From Escherichia sp. E4742 (GTDB lineage Bacteria; Pseudomonadota; Gammaproteobacteria; Enterobacterales; Enterobacteriaceae), in NCBI RefSeq assembly GCF_005843885.1, contig NZ_CP040443.1, forward strand, positions 3,100,001-3,164,000: a stretch of DNA of 64,000 nt, written 5' to 3'. Position 1 is the stretch's first letter; the number at the start of each line of letters is the position of its first letter. The notes beneath the pieces were generated by a model that did no database searches, had not been told where the DNA came from, and was given only the letters and a program-made list of their open reading frames with translations. A program made the position numbers and the translations under genes. Shown in pieces: positions 16,326-25,270 of this stretch.

Positions 16326-17177
16326 TTACGCCAGTTCGACCATTTTGTTGTCGATCAGGCGAGCATCGCCAAGCCAGGCGGCTACCAGAATCACGGCGCG
16401 TTTGCTGTTTTCCGTGACTTCCAGCAACGTGTCGGCATCGCGAATCTGAATATCATCGGCGCGGAAGCCTTTTTCATTCAGTTCTTGCCCTGCAATGGCA
16501 ATAATTTCATCGAGATCCCGCTCCCCAGCCTGCAATTTGTCGGCAATCGAACATAAAACCTTGTACAGACCTGGCGCAATTTTGCGTTGTTCTGCCGTCA
16601 GATAACCGTTACGAGAACTGAGCGCCAGACCGTCTTTCGCGCGCATAATCGGTACACCGACAATCTCAATATCAAAGCCCATATCGGCAACCATTTTGCG
16701 GATCAGCGCCAGTTGCTGAAAATCTTTTTCACCGAAGCAGGCGATATCGGGCTGGACCAGGTTGAACAGTTTGCTGACAATGGTCGAAACGCCGCGAAAA
16801 TGTCCTGGGCGGCTGGCGCCTTCCAGCATGGTGGACAGCCCCGGAACGTCAACATAGGTGTGGGTTTCTGTACCGTTCGGGTAGATCTCTTTTACTGATG
16901 GGGCGAAAACCAGATCCACTTTACGTTTGTTTAGCTTCTCGCAGTCTTCCTGCAATGTACGAGGGTAACGTACCAGATCTTCAGGGCGGTCGAACTGCAT
17001 CGGGTTAACGAAAATACTGACAACGACCACATCGGCGCGGGCTTTGGCTTCGTCGACCAGCTTCATATGGCCATCGTGCAGGTTACCCATGGTTGGCACC
17101 AGCGCCACGCGCTTGCCTTCCATACGCAGGCGGCGAATTTGCTGACGCAGCAGCGGCAGGGTTTCGATAATTAACAC
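16326..17177 (-). CDS. panC: pantothenate synthetase
   Basis: This 283-residue enzyme condenses pantoate and beta-alanine with ATP to make pantothenate. The nucleotidyltransferase motif HDGH (residues 34-37) and the KMSK-like LALSSRN region are intact. It follows panB after 11 bases and is co-transcribed with it. Its beta-alanine substrate comes from PanD, encoded about 1.2 kb away on the same strand. Confidence 0.98.
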   Translation of the reverse strand: MLIIETLPLLRQQIRRLRMEGKRVALVPTMGNLHDGHMKLVDEAKARADVVVVSIFVNPMQFDRPEDLVRYPRTLQEDCEKLNKRKVDLVFAPSVKEIYPNGTETHTYVDVPGLSTMLEGASRPGHFRGVSTIVSKLFNLVQPDIACFGEKDFQQLALIRKMVADMGFDIEIVGVPIMRAKDGLALSSRNGYLTAEQRKIAPGLYKVLCSIADKLQAGERDLDEIIAIAGQELNEKGFRADDIQIRDADTLLEVTENSKRAVILVAAWLGDARLIDNKMVELA

Positions 17178-17188
17178 AACGTCACTCC

Positions 17189-17980
17189 TTAATGGAAACT
17201 GTGTTCTTCGCCCGGGTAAACACCGGACTCCACTTCAGCCATATACTGCCGCACAGCCGCGCGGATGTCGCCCGTTTCAGCGAGGAAATTTTTGGCGAAT
17301 TTAGGAATATGACCGCCAGTAATGCCGAATGCGTCGTGCATCACGAGGATTTGCCCGTCAGTAACATTCCCTGCGCCAATACCGATAACCGGAATCGCCA
17401 GCGCCTCGGTAATACGTTTTGCCAGCTCAACCGGCACGCATTCCAGCACCAGCAGTTGTGCACCTGCGGCTTCTAACGCTAATGCGTCATTGAGTAAACG
17501 GTCACCTGCATCGCCGCGCCCTTGCACTTTATAACCGCCGAAAATATTCACCGACTGCGGCGTTAAGCCCAAATGCCCACACACCGGAACGGCACGCTCG
17601 GTCAGCATTTGAACTGTTTCTACCAGCCAGGCACCGCCTTCGATTTTGACCATATTTGCACCCGCGCGCATGACAGTTGCGGCGTTTTCAAATGCTTGTT
17701 CAGGAGTGGCATAGGCCATAAACGGCAGGTCAGCCAGCAGCAGACAGTTTGGCGCACCGCGACGCACGGCGGCGGTGTGGTAGGCGATATCTTCAACGGT
17801 GACGGGTAGGGTGGAGTCGTGTCCCTGAACAGTCATACCCAACGAGTCGCCTACCAGCATCACGTTAAGCCCTTCTTCGGCAAACAATTTAGCAAAACTG
17901 TAATCGTAAGCGGTAATGGTCGCGAAGCGTTTCTTTTCCTGTTTGCATTTTTGCAGCAGGGAAATCGTAGTTGGTTTCAT
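17189..17980 (-). CDS. panB: ketopantoate hydroxymethyltransferase
   Basis: This 263-residue enzyme makes ketopantoate from 2-ketoisovalerate and methylene-tetrahydrofolate, the first committed step to pantothenate. Family motifs VGDSLGM and the substrate-loop region VKIEGG are present. First gene of panBC; a small perfect hairpin lies just upstream in its leader. Confidence 0.98.
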   Translation of the reverse strand: MKPTTISLLQKCKQEKKRFATITAYDYSFAKLFAEEGLNVMLVGDSLGMTVQGHDSTLPVTVEDIAYHTAAVRRGAPNCLLLADLPFMAYATPEQAFENAATVMRAGANMVKIEGGAWLVETVQMLTERAVPVCGHLGLTPQSVNIFGGYKVQGRGDAGDRLLNDALALEAAGAQLLVLECVPVELAKRITEALAIPVIGIGAGNVTDGQILVMHDAFGITGGHIPKFAKNFLAETGDIRAAVRQYMAEVESGVYPGEEHSFH

Positions 17981-18000
17981 AACGTTTCCTGATAAATAAA

Positions 18001-18017
18001 TGCCAGATATGCTGGCA
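18001..18017 (-). promoter_or_regulatory. hairpin in the panB leader
   Basis: TGCCAG (18001-18006) pairs with CTGGCA (18012-18017) around a 5-base loop, ending 21 bases upstream of the panB start. It could influence translation initiation or be the end of an upstream transcript. Role unknown. Confidence 0.45.
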
Positions 18018-18055
18018 TTCTATCAGCCGTATAAAGGGGGGCAATCGTTTTAGTG

Positions 18056-18087
18056 AGCCACATCGCCAGTTGCCTGACGATGTGGCT
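18056..18087 (-). terminator. hairpin after yadC, likely fimbrial operon terminator
   Basis: A perfect 10-bp stem (18056-18065 with 18078-18087) and a 12-base loop lie eight bases past the yadC stop. The following T-run is poor (CACTAAAA), so termination may be weak. Confidence 0.7.
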
Positions 18088-18095
18088 TATGTGAA

Positions 18096-19331
18096 TTAAG
18101 GGTAGGTTATCTGGAAGGTACTGGTCGCTTTAAATTCCCCCGGTGTAATCGGGGCGCTCCCGTCTTGTTTCAACGTTGCCTGGAAATGAAGAGGCTGGGA
18201 AGTTCCCCGGTCCTTTTCAGGGTAAATACCGCCACTAGTGTCAGTTTCAGATTCATAATCATTGTAAACTGAACTGCTGTTATTTGGTTCGAGAATGACC
18301 TTTTGCGAATGTACAGAATTAGGTAAGCCTTCAATAAGAACCCCAACACCTGTGGCTTTGTCTGAACTTGTTAATGTATTACCCAGTAATTGTTGGTTGG
18401 AAACCCCGACTTTCGTCGATGTCATTTTGGTTTCAATGTTGCGTATGCGGATACAGTTTTGCAGGGATATATCAAAGGGGACTGGCGACGCTGAATTTGA
18501 TGATACTTGTCCAGCCGTGTACTCCCCTAAATCCACCGTCGAACCACTGACGGTAGGGCCGGTCAGCACAGAAGTAAAACACGTTGGCAGCGTAATATAG
18601 AGGTTTACCAGGTTAAAATCGATATAGATATAATCACTGCTAATATTTCGCCCCGCGCCATAGGATTTAAAACTGTATAAATAATTTGATGTGGTTTTTA
18701 ATCCCACCCGTTGATTAGATGTTGGGTTAAATGTTTGGTCAGTATAAAATTCGATATCAAGGTTCTGGTATATCCCACCAATCGCCCAGTATGTTCCTTC
18801 TGTAGTTGCTTGCCCATTGCAAGCACGCCGTAGGTTAGCGTTGGTGATATTGAAACGGAAAACGATTGAGGGGGTGTCACCAATGTAAGATTCGCTTATG
18901 CTGGCTGTGGTTTCCCAGGCAGACCAGATTCTCGATATTTTTAGTGTGTAATAGAGGCCGGGTACGGTCGTTTCAAATAACTTGTGCCCACCATAACTTT
19001 TGCCGGAATCAACCATTTTATTTTCAAGCGTCATAGGTTCGCCACTGGCACTACTACTTGTATTGCAATAAAGAACACCATCGCCATCAGCGCCCGCAGA
19101 GTCCAGTTGAGAAAAATGAAGAGTTACCCCCGCAGGGCCGAGTTGGGTTGGCTTATAAAAAACAAGATTGTTAGTGCCCGCCGAATAGCGAAATGTCGCC
19201 CGACCACCTGATGATGGACCACTCATTTGAGTGATGGATTCATTACCAGCGATAATACTGGTGTTAGCCGTTGCTGCAACACTTGAAACCAGCAGGCATA
19301 TAAAAGTTAAAAAATGAAAGACTGCTTTCAT
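18096..19331 (-). CDS. yadC: predicted fimbrial tip adhesin YadC
   Basis: A 411-residue exported protein. The N-terminal ~200 residues are unlike pilins and probably form the ligand-binding domain, with paired cysteines; the C-terminal ~170 residues have the pilin fold (FKATSTFQITYP end, Cys pair) needed for donor-strand assembly. This two-domain layout at the distal end of a chaperone-usher operon is typical of FimH-like tip adhesins. The start at 19331 (MKAVFHFLTF) is chosen because it has GGAGTG upstream and begins a good signal peptide; an in-frame ATG at 19397 is less likely. The receptor is unknown. Confidence 0.88.
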   Translation of the reverse strand: MKAVFHFLTFICLLVSSVAATANTSIIAGNESITQMSGPSSGGRATFRYSAGTNNLVFYKPTQLGPAGVTLHFSQLDSAGADGDGVLYCNTSSSASGEPMTLENKMVDSGKSYGGHKLFETTVPGLYYTLKISRIWSAWETTASISESYIGDTPSIVFRFNITNANLRRACNGQATTEGTYWAIGGIYQNLDIEFYTDQTFNPTSNQRVGLKTTSNYLYSFKSYGAGRNISSDYIYIDFNLVNLYITLPTCFTSVLTGPTVSGSTVDLGEYTAGQVSSNSASPVPFDISLQNCIRIRNIETKMTSTKVGVSNQQLLGNTLTSSDKATGVGVLIEGLPNSVHSQKVILEPNNSSSVYNDYESETDTSGGIYPEKDRGTSQPLHFQATLKQDGSAPITPGEFKATSTFQITYP

Positions 19332-19377
19332 AGTCACTCCATTGAACATAAATTTTTCTTTTCCAATATCCACGTAT

Positions 19378-19974
19378 TTATTCATAATTAATATCAATTA
19401 ATACATGGCTGGTTACCTGACCGGATGTTACTGCCACAGAAGAATTAATCTTTTGCATTCGGGTAGAAAATTTCCATGATGAATTATTTATTGCCGATGA
19501 CATCACTGGATAGATTGAACGAGAAACCCCTGCGTTATTCAGAACGTTGAACATATGTGCCGGGTCCTGAATGGAAAAAATAACCACGCCGACGTTGCTG
19601 GCTCCTGTAACATTCTCGTTATTAAATATTTGCCGGGAGCCTGCTGCCATCGCGCCACTGAGTGGCCTGAAGTCAATATGTAACTGGGTTAAGACATCTC
19701 CGGTGCCCTGAAATGCACAGTCAGTTACTGTGACAGTGAATTCTTTTCCACCGGGTTGATAGTCTTCAGCGGAGGTACTGCCGGTAAAATATCCCACACC
19801 GACGACGCCAAGATCGAGATTACCCTGATTGCTGATTTCGCTTCTGCAGGTGCTATTTTTGACATTGGCCGTCATATCAATATCCATTCCCGCCATTGCA
19901 GGAGAAGCCATTGATAATATTAATGTCAGGAACAGACCTGTTTTGTTCGTCGTTTTACGTTGGGTGGGATGCAT
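19378..19974 (-). CDS. yadK: minor fimbrial subunit YadK
   Basis: A 198-residue pilin-like protein with a signal peptide (cleavage near SPAMAG), an early Cys in NSTCR and another in TDCAF, and the C-terminal pattern VLIDINYE resembling the pilin beta-zipper end. It probably joins the adhesin YadC to the fibre. 26 bases downstream of yadL and 46 upstream of yadC. Confidence 0.87.
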   Translation of the reverse strand: MHPTQRKTTNKTGLFLTLILSMASPAMAGMDIDMTANVKNSTCRSEISNQGNLDLGVVGVGYFTGSTSAEDYQPGGKEFTVTVTDCAFQGTGDVLTQLHIDFRPLSGAMAAGSRQIFNNENVTGASNVGVVIFSIQDPAHMFNVLNNAGVSRSIYPVMSSAINNSSWKFSTRMQKINSSVAVTSGQVTSHVLIDINYE

Positions 19975-20000
19975 AGTAATTACCTGAATATCACAGCCAG

Positions 20001-20606
20001 TTAGTTATAGGTCACAGTAAATGTTGCTGGCGCAGAAAATGTGCCAGCGGTGACGTTGCTGGCTGTATTATCTTTCTCTACTACCAGGCGGGCACTCATT
20101 GGGTAATCCACAACATTATTGCCCGTCGCTGTTGCAATAGTGACTTCTTTATTTGCTGGCGCAACGCAACTAAATTGTGTCGCACTTCCTACAGCGGGAG
20201 TGGTCGTACTCCAGACTTCGACGGCAACGGCGCTTGCTTGACCTGTGCCTGTCGAACCATTGGCAAAACCGGGGCCATCATTACTCGTCCCTTCACACGT
20301 TGCGCGTTTAGTCAGTTTAATCTGCGCTTTTTTTCCAGGAATACCGGCACAGTCTTTAAACTGTAATTTAAACGTTTTAATCTTAGATTTGGCATTGATT
20401 TCAGAAATATAAACATCACCAAACTCCACAGCAGTTATGTCCTGATTGCTATCATTTACCAGTTTTGCAGTGCAGGTTCCCATCTCTACAGTAGTCAGAA
20501 CGGTCAGTCCAATGCTATCAGTAGCCGCATATACAGGAATGGTTAACTGAAATACGGTAAGAGCCAAACCAATGGATAATCCAGAACGTAATTTTTTATA
20601 TATCAT
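20001..20606 (-). CDS. yadL: minor fimbrial subunit YadL
   Basis: A 201-residue exported pilin-family protein: signal peptide ending near PVYAATD, cysteines in GTCTAKL and KDCAG that would form the pilin disulfide, and a TFTVTYN C-terminus. The ATG at 20606 is favoured over one nine bases earlier because an AAGGA site is then correctly spaced. Part of the tightly packed yad operon. Confidence 0.87.
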   Translation of the reverse strand: MIYKKLRSGLSIGLALTVFQLTIPVYAATDSIGLTVLTTVEMGTCTAKLVNDSNQDITAVEFGDVYISEINAKSKIKTFKLQFKDCAGIPGKKAQIKLTKRATCEGTSNDGPGFANGSTGTGQASAVAVEVWSTTTPAVGSATQFSCVAPANKEVTIATATGNNVVDYPMSARLVVEKDNTASNVTAGTFSAPATFTVTYN

Positions 20607-20620
20607 TATTGTCATCCTTA

Positions 20621-21196
20621 TTATTCATAGGTGAAATTGAATGTCGCTTTAGCGCGAAAATTCCCCGGAACACCTTCTCCTGCCGATGTCTCGCGGAGTG
20701 CCACAGTCATTGCAAGACCACTGGTATTGATTTCTGTTAAACTCCAGCGAATTTTTTCTGTACTGTTTGGTTCCAGAAAAGTTGAATCATCTGCCCCCAG
20801 CCTCTTTATCCCCATACCTATATAATCGGTTGTCGAAGAGGCATCCGACGTCAGTGGGGAAATTAATTTTGGGAAGGAGCCGGACTGATTGCCTGACAGG
20901 GTGGTATCGATCCAATTGATTCCACTACTGCATCCACTGGCAACCAATTTAAAGTCTGCCTGAGCTTCTGCCGCTGCATTAACAATTTTATCCAGACCCA
21001 TGTTGGGTATTCTTAATGTGTAATTATCGTTTCCATCGTTTGTGACGCTAGAGCCATTTAATGCAGTCAGAGTGATATTACAGGTTGTCGCTCTAACCGT
21101 TGCTGTGAAATCAACATTAATATCTTCAGCGAATGCTGATGGTGATAATAGTAATCCCATCAGTATCACTAATTTATGTGGTGTCATTTTTATCAT
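20621..21196 (-). CDS. yadM: minor fimbrial subunit YadM
   Basis: A 191-residue pilin-like subunit with a signal peptide (cleavage near SAFAED), Cys in TTCNITL and ASGCSSG, and a TFNFTYE C-terminus that matches chaperone and usher recognition. The second ATG (21196) is six bases from AAGGG and is the likely start. It immediately follows the usher gene. Confidence 0.86.
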   Translation of the reverse strand: MIKMTPHKLVILMGLLLSPSAFAEDINVDFTATVRATTCNITLTALNGSSVTNDGNDNYTLRIPNMGLDKIVNAAAEAQADFKLVASGCSSGINWIDTTLSGNQSGSFPKLISPLTSDASSTTDYIGMGIKRLGADDSTFLEPNSTEKIRWSLTEINTSGLAMTVALRETSAGEGVPGNFRAKATFNFTYE

Positions 21197-21211
21197 TTGC
21201 ATCCCTTATGG

Positions 21212-23809
21212 TTACTGAATATGACAGCTAATTCCATTGATAATAATTGTTTGTGCTAATTTTTCTGCTTGTGAGTTTTGTTGATAGTGGGCAAGGCAAC
21301 TAACCGGGTTACCCTCTTCGAGCCACTTAATCTGGATATTTCCCTGTTGTTCAATTCCGCGAACAAAAGCCTGTCCACCCTGACCTACGTTGCCAATAAT
21401 ATTGCCCTGGTCATCATAAATATCTGCCGCAAAGGGGATATTTTTACCGTCGCTGCGTTTAATGTTCAGAATAGCGGATTGTCCTTGTACTGTTTCAAAA
21501 CCGGCAAAGATCACTGAGCCCTGACGCGGTACGGCAACGGTACTGGTACTTTTCAATTCAACATCATTTTCAATATCGGTAATATCCAGGGCGATGCGGT
21601 TTTCGTGATAAGGCGAGAGTGCGCTGGTAACGCCATAGCCCCAGCGATCGACTGTGCTGTGACCGTAGTTTATACGCGCGCCTTTTGCCCCCGGAGCCTG
21701 AACAACGGCTAGGGTGTCTGAGTCACTGAAGCTGTCATTACTGAATGTCAGACCACCGCGATGCAGCACAAAACCGCCGTCAGTATTGAGAGAAAATTGA
21801 CGGTTACTATCGCTACTTGCGGAAAGTGAACCGGCCAGCGTTCCCCAGGGCGATTCATAGCTGGCATAGCCACCAACATAACTTAAATCACTACTGGATT
21901 TATTCATCGTATAGCCGGTATTCACACTGTAACTGACACGATTGTTTTCGCTAAAACCACTGCTGCTGACGTTGAGTTGGTTGTTGCCTTTAAAGTCGCT
22001 ATTTAACTGAGTATCAATACTCTGAAAACCAGAATCGCGGTGTTCTGTCCCCAGAAGTTTTTCAATAGGAATGGTGAAGCTGAGATAAATACTATCTTCA
22101 CTTTCACCGCTTGCGACCCATGAACGCTGCGCGCTGATGCTATAGCTGCCCCAGGATGCACTATTGCTGTAACCGATAGAGTAATCGCTGTGATTTTGGC
22201 CGGATGCCCAATAATCTGACCATGTTCCGGAAAGGTAAAACGAACCGTAATCATTTTGCTCAAACTTCAGCGGTTGGTTAATACTGACCGTAACCTGATT
22301 TTTCATGCGCGAGTAATTACGCATGGTTTGTGGGTTGAGCTCCTGTTCAGGATGCTTCACTTCGTCAATGAGTGTTAAAGCATCATTAAGGCCAAGATAA
22401 TTCTGCGTCGAATAACGATAAGCCGCGATATTCAGTGAAGTATTCGACTGTTCGAATAATTTATTCCAGGAGAGACGATAGCTCTGGCCCTGGTATGTTT
22501 TATCATCAGGGATCTGGGCATTTGAGTGGGTTACATCGACAGAAAATGCACCCCAGGCGGTATTCAAGCCAAGCCCCAGTAAACCGGCGGTATAGTGATT
22601 ATCCGTAAGCTGAATGCCAGTATATCCCGTCAGGTAGTTGTTCAGACCATAGTAATAACTGGCCTGGAATAAATTAGGCTCGTCTTGAATATCATCTTTT
22701 AATACCTGACCGGCGCTAATATCCCACCGACCAACGCCAGGGCGCAGCATCTGCACTACTGATGAAAATGGCTGTGAGAAAGTCCGTTTTGTGCCATCGG
22801 CTTCTTCAACTGTGATGATGAGATCGCTGCCATAGCCTGATGGGCTGAGATCATCAATGGTAAATGCACCTGGCGGTACAGTTGTTTCATAGATCTTATA
22901 ACCGCCCTGAGTGACGGTAACTTTTGCGTTGGTGTTGGCGACACCATGAATAATTGGGGCAAAGCTGGCTAATGCCGGCGGCAACATTCGGCTGTCACTG
23001 TAAAAGCGAATACCGCGAATACTAACGGAATCAAATGTTTCGCCGGTGGTATAGGATTCACCGAAAATTAATTGCGAGCGGAGTGACGCGATATCGCGTT
23101 GCAGATACCGATTCTGAAAATCAAACTCGCTACTCGCGTCGGTCATCCAGTTGTAGTTACCTGAGGCGCGCAGGCGCCATGCCCCTAAGTTTACGCCACC
23201 ATTTAAGGCTGCATAAACACTGTCATTTTTCCTGCCAGGGCTTTCACTGTGATAACCGTTGACGTTGTAGGACAGCATGGCTGCGTTAATACCATCTTCC
23301 CACAGTGAAGGATCAACATAGTTTTGATAGTTCTTCATTACCCATGCCTGGGGAACATCAATATCCAGACGTTGATCGTTCACATCATAGCGAACAGAGG
23401 ATTGCGGAATCATTTCCACAATGTTGAGGCAATCGCCCAGTGTTTCGTCTCGCTTAACCAGGACGATTTTTTCGCTTTTCGTCTCTGGTGGCGTAATGTG
23501 AAACTGAAATAAATTCTTCTGTGTGATACAGGCCAGCGCGTTTTTCTTCCCTTCAACCACAATAAAAGGGATGCTCTGATTAGTAACAGGTTGATTATTA
23601 ACGTAAACGCTAACGTCATAAATACCCGGCAGTGTAGGGTTGCCTTCACTGTATCGACTAAGGTCAATATTGGAGGCATTCTGTCCCATCAGGAAGGTAG
23701 GGTCGTATTCAACCTGTTCGGCACTTAGGCAACTGGAGCTATAAAGCAGCGCACAAAACGTAGCGATCTGCGTGAGGTTGTGATGAGTTATCGTTATTTT
23801 ATAGGGCAC
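21212..23809 (-). CDS. htrE: fimbrial outer-membrane usher HtrE
   Basis: This 865-residue usher forms the outer-membrane pore through which subunits are assembled and secreted. A signal peptide (cut near CLSAEQ) is followed by the N-terminal chaperone-binding domain (VEYDPTFLMG), a long beta-barrel with plug, and C-terminal domains with a Cys pair (VSCLAH ... ISCHIQ). The start is GTG at 23809 with AGGAAG six bases upstream. Full length and uninterrupted, so the pilus system is potentially functional. Confidence 0.95.
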   Translation of the reverse strand: MPYKITITHHNLTQIATFCALLYSSSCLSAEQVEYDPTFLMGQNASNIDLSRYSEGNPTLPGIYDVSVYVNNQPVTNQSIPFIVVEGKKNALACITQKNLFQFHITPPETKSEKIVLVKRDETLGDCLNIVEMIPQSSVRYDVNDQRLDIDVPQAWVMKNYQNYVDPSLWEDGINAAMLSYNVNGYHSESPGRKNDSVYAALNGGVNLGAWRLRASGNYNWMTDASSEFDFQNRYLQRDIASLRSQLIFGESYTTGETFDSVSIRGIRFYSDSRMLPPALASFAPIIHGVANTNAKVTVTQGGYKIYETTVPPGAFTIDDLSPSGYGSDLIITVEEADGTKRTFSQPFSSVVQMLRPGVGRWDISAGQVLKDDIQDEPNLFQASYYYGLNNYLTGYTGIQLTDNHYTAGLLGLGLNTAWGAFSVDVTHSNAQIPDDKTYQGQSYRLSWNKLFEQSNTSLNIAAYRYSTQNYLGLNDALTLIDEVKHPEQELNPQTMRNYSRMKNQVTVSINQPLKFEQNDYGSFYLSGTWSDYWASGQNHSDYSIGYSNSASWGSYSISAQRSWVASGESEDSIYLSFTIPIEKLLGTEHRDSGFQSIDTQLNSDFKGNNQLNVSSSGFSENNRVSYSVNTGYTMNKSSSDLSYVGGYASYESPWGTLAGSLSASSDSNRQFSLNTDGGFVLHRGGLTFSNDSFSDSDTLAVVQAPGAKGARINYGHSTVDRWGYGVTSALSPYHENRIALDITDIENDVELKSTSTVAVPRQGSVIFAGFETVQGQSAILNIKRSDGKNIPFAADIYDDQGNIIGNVGQGGQAFVRGIEQQGNIQIKWLEEGNPVSCLAHYQQNSQAEKLAQTIIINGISCHIQ

Positions 23810-23843
23810 GTTTTGCTTCCTGCTACGTTATATCTTTGCCAAA

Positions 23844-24584
23844 TTACAGCCTGGCTTCGCCTTCAATTGCGCCACCGAAATCGTTAATGGCGTAGTAATG
23901 AACTTTTGCAGAGTTTGATTTTCCGCTCATACCGTTCACCTTGATGACGTCGTTACTAAATGGCGCAATCATCTTCACATCAAGTGGATAGCGTTTGCCG
24001 TTGGCTTCTAAATCACCACTGCTAAAAGAGACGTGGTAAGGCGTAGGGTTAGAAACGCGTAATGCTGTTTGGCTTCCTGCGGTTGCCCATGACCATTTAA
24101 GGGCAAGAGGAGCCTCAGAGGGATTCCCGTTTAAACCTTCCGGGCGATAAAAAAGTTTGATCCGGGTACGAAATGCTAACTGGAGCAGGCTTTGATTAGC
24201 TACTTTGGTGGCATCAGGTTTTGGCGGTACTTCAAGTACGTTAAACCAGAACACACTTTCTCTGTCTTTTGGCAAAACGGTGCTGGCGGTATACATCAGT
24301 TTGATGGTTTGCCCACGTTTTGCATCAATCCGTGATACCGGCGGAGTAGCGGTAAATGGCACAGAAATAGAACCTGGCTCGGCATTATCATTACCAGTGT
24401 CTAACCAACTCTGAACAAGTAACGGATTGTTGCCTTTATTCTCCAGGCGAACATTTACGCTTTTTTGGTCACTTTTATAAATTACGCGCGTACCAGAAAT
24501 GACGATATCTGCCATAGCGGGTGCGCATAAAGCTATACAGGACGTGATACATAATGCTGCTGTATATTTGGTATTTAAAAACAT
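23844..24584 (-). CDS. yadV: periplasmic fimbrial chaperone YadV (EcpD)
   Basis: A 246-residue PapD-like chaperone that caps pilin subunits in the periplasm. It has a signal peptide (cut near APAMAD), a first domain ending in the family signature VFWFNVLEVPPK with the subunit-binding strand before it, and conserved RVIY and RIKLFYRP elements. Lies between the major subunit and usher genes. Also known as ecpD. Confidence 0.95.
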   Translation of the reverse strand: MFLNTKYTAALCITSCIALCAPAMADIVISGTRVIYKSDQKSVNVRLENKGNNPLLVQSWLDTGNDNAEPGSISVPFTATPPVSRIDAKRGQTIKLMYTASTVLPKDRESVFWFNVLEVPPKPDATKVANQSLLQLAFRTRIKLFYRPEGLNGNPSEAPLALKWSWATAGSQTALRVSNPTPYHVSFSSGDLEANGKRYPLDVKMIAPFSNDVIKVNGMSGKSNSAKVHYYAINDFGGAIEGEARL

Positions 24585-24611
24585 AAACCATTCCTGATAG
24601 AGTTAATTTGA

Positions 24612-24654
24612 ACAGGGAATAAACAACATATATATAGCTGATGCTATTCCCTGT
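24612..24654 (-). terminator. intercistronic hairpin after yadN
   Basis: A perfect 10-bp inverted repeat (24612-24621 with 24645-24654) around a 23-base loop, between the major subunit gene and the chaperone gene. It could partly terminate transcription or protect the yadN mRNA 3' end, giving more major pilin than assembly proteins. Confidence 0.65.
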
Positions 24655-24688
24655 ATTTATTCACTTAATCAATTAAATTGATGAATAT

Positions 24689-25270
24689 TTACTGGTAAGT
24701 AATGGTATATGCCGTGTTGGTTTTTACATAACCAGCGGTAGCAGGGGTGCTTGCATCTTCACGAACGTAAGAGGCTTTAAAATCAAAAGTTGCTGATTTA
24801 GTGGTGCCATCCAGATCTTCTTGATAGACGTCACCCGGATTATTGATTTTAACTTGTTTAATAGTAGAACCTTTAATGTTGTGCAGCGCGATGTTCACAC
24901 CTACAGATGGGGTAGAAATGGACATATCGTTATTCAGCGTACCTTTGCTGTTACCAAAGAAGACAGATCCAAAGGTCATATCCGCTTTCGTTCCTGGTAC
25001 TGGGTTAGCTTTGCTGCAGTCAACAGTAATGCTGAACGGTTTAGCTTTAGCGCCTACAGTTGTTTCCAGTACACCTGCAGTGATTTCGCCAACGGTAGCA
25101 GTTTGCAGCAGTACCAGACCATCTTTATTGCCGCCATCCACACGCGTTTCACAGGTATTATCTACTACCAGGCCGCTGATGTTTAACTGACCACCATCGA
25201 GAGCAGAAGCAGAACCTGCGACCATTGCCAGCATAAGACCGGAGAGGGCAAAACCTAATTTTTTAGACAT
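24689..25270 (-). CDS. yadN: major fimbrial subunit YadN
   Basis: A 193-residue pilin with signal peptide (MSKKLGFALSGL..., cut near SASALDG), the disulfide cysteines in DNTCETRV and VDCSKA, and the C-terminal AYTITYQ beta-zipper. It is first in the operon, as expected for the main shaft protein. The start at 25270 matches the family signal peptide and has a GGATT-type site; an in-frame ATG at 25321 adds an implausible leader. The central part differs considerably from the K-12 allele as I recall it, typical of surface antigens. Confidence 0.9.
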   Translation of the reverse strand: MSKKLGFALSGLMLAMVAGSASALDGGQLNISGLVVDNTCETRVDGGNKDGLVLLQTATVGEITAGVLETTVGAKAKPFSITVDCSKANPVPGTKADMTFGSVFFGNSKGTLNNDMSISTPSVGVNIALHNIKGSTIKQVKINNPGDVYQEDLDGTTKSATFDFKASYVREDASTPATAGYVKTNTAYTITYQ

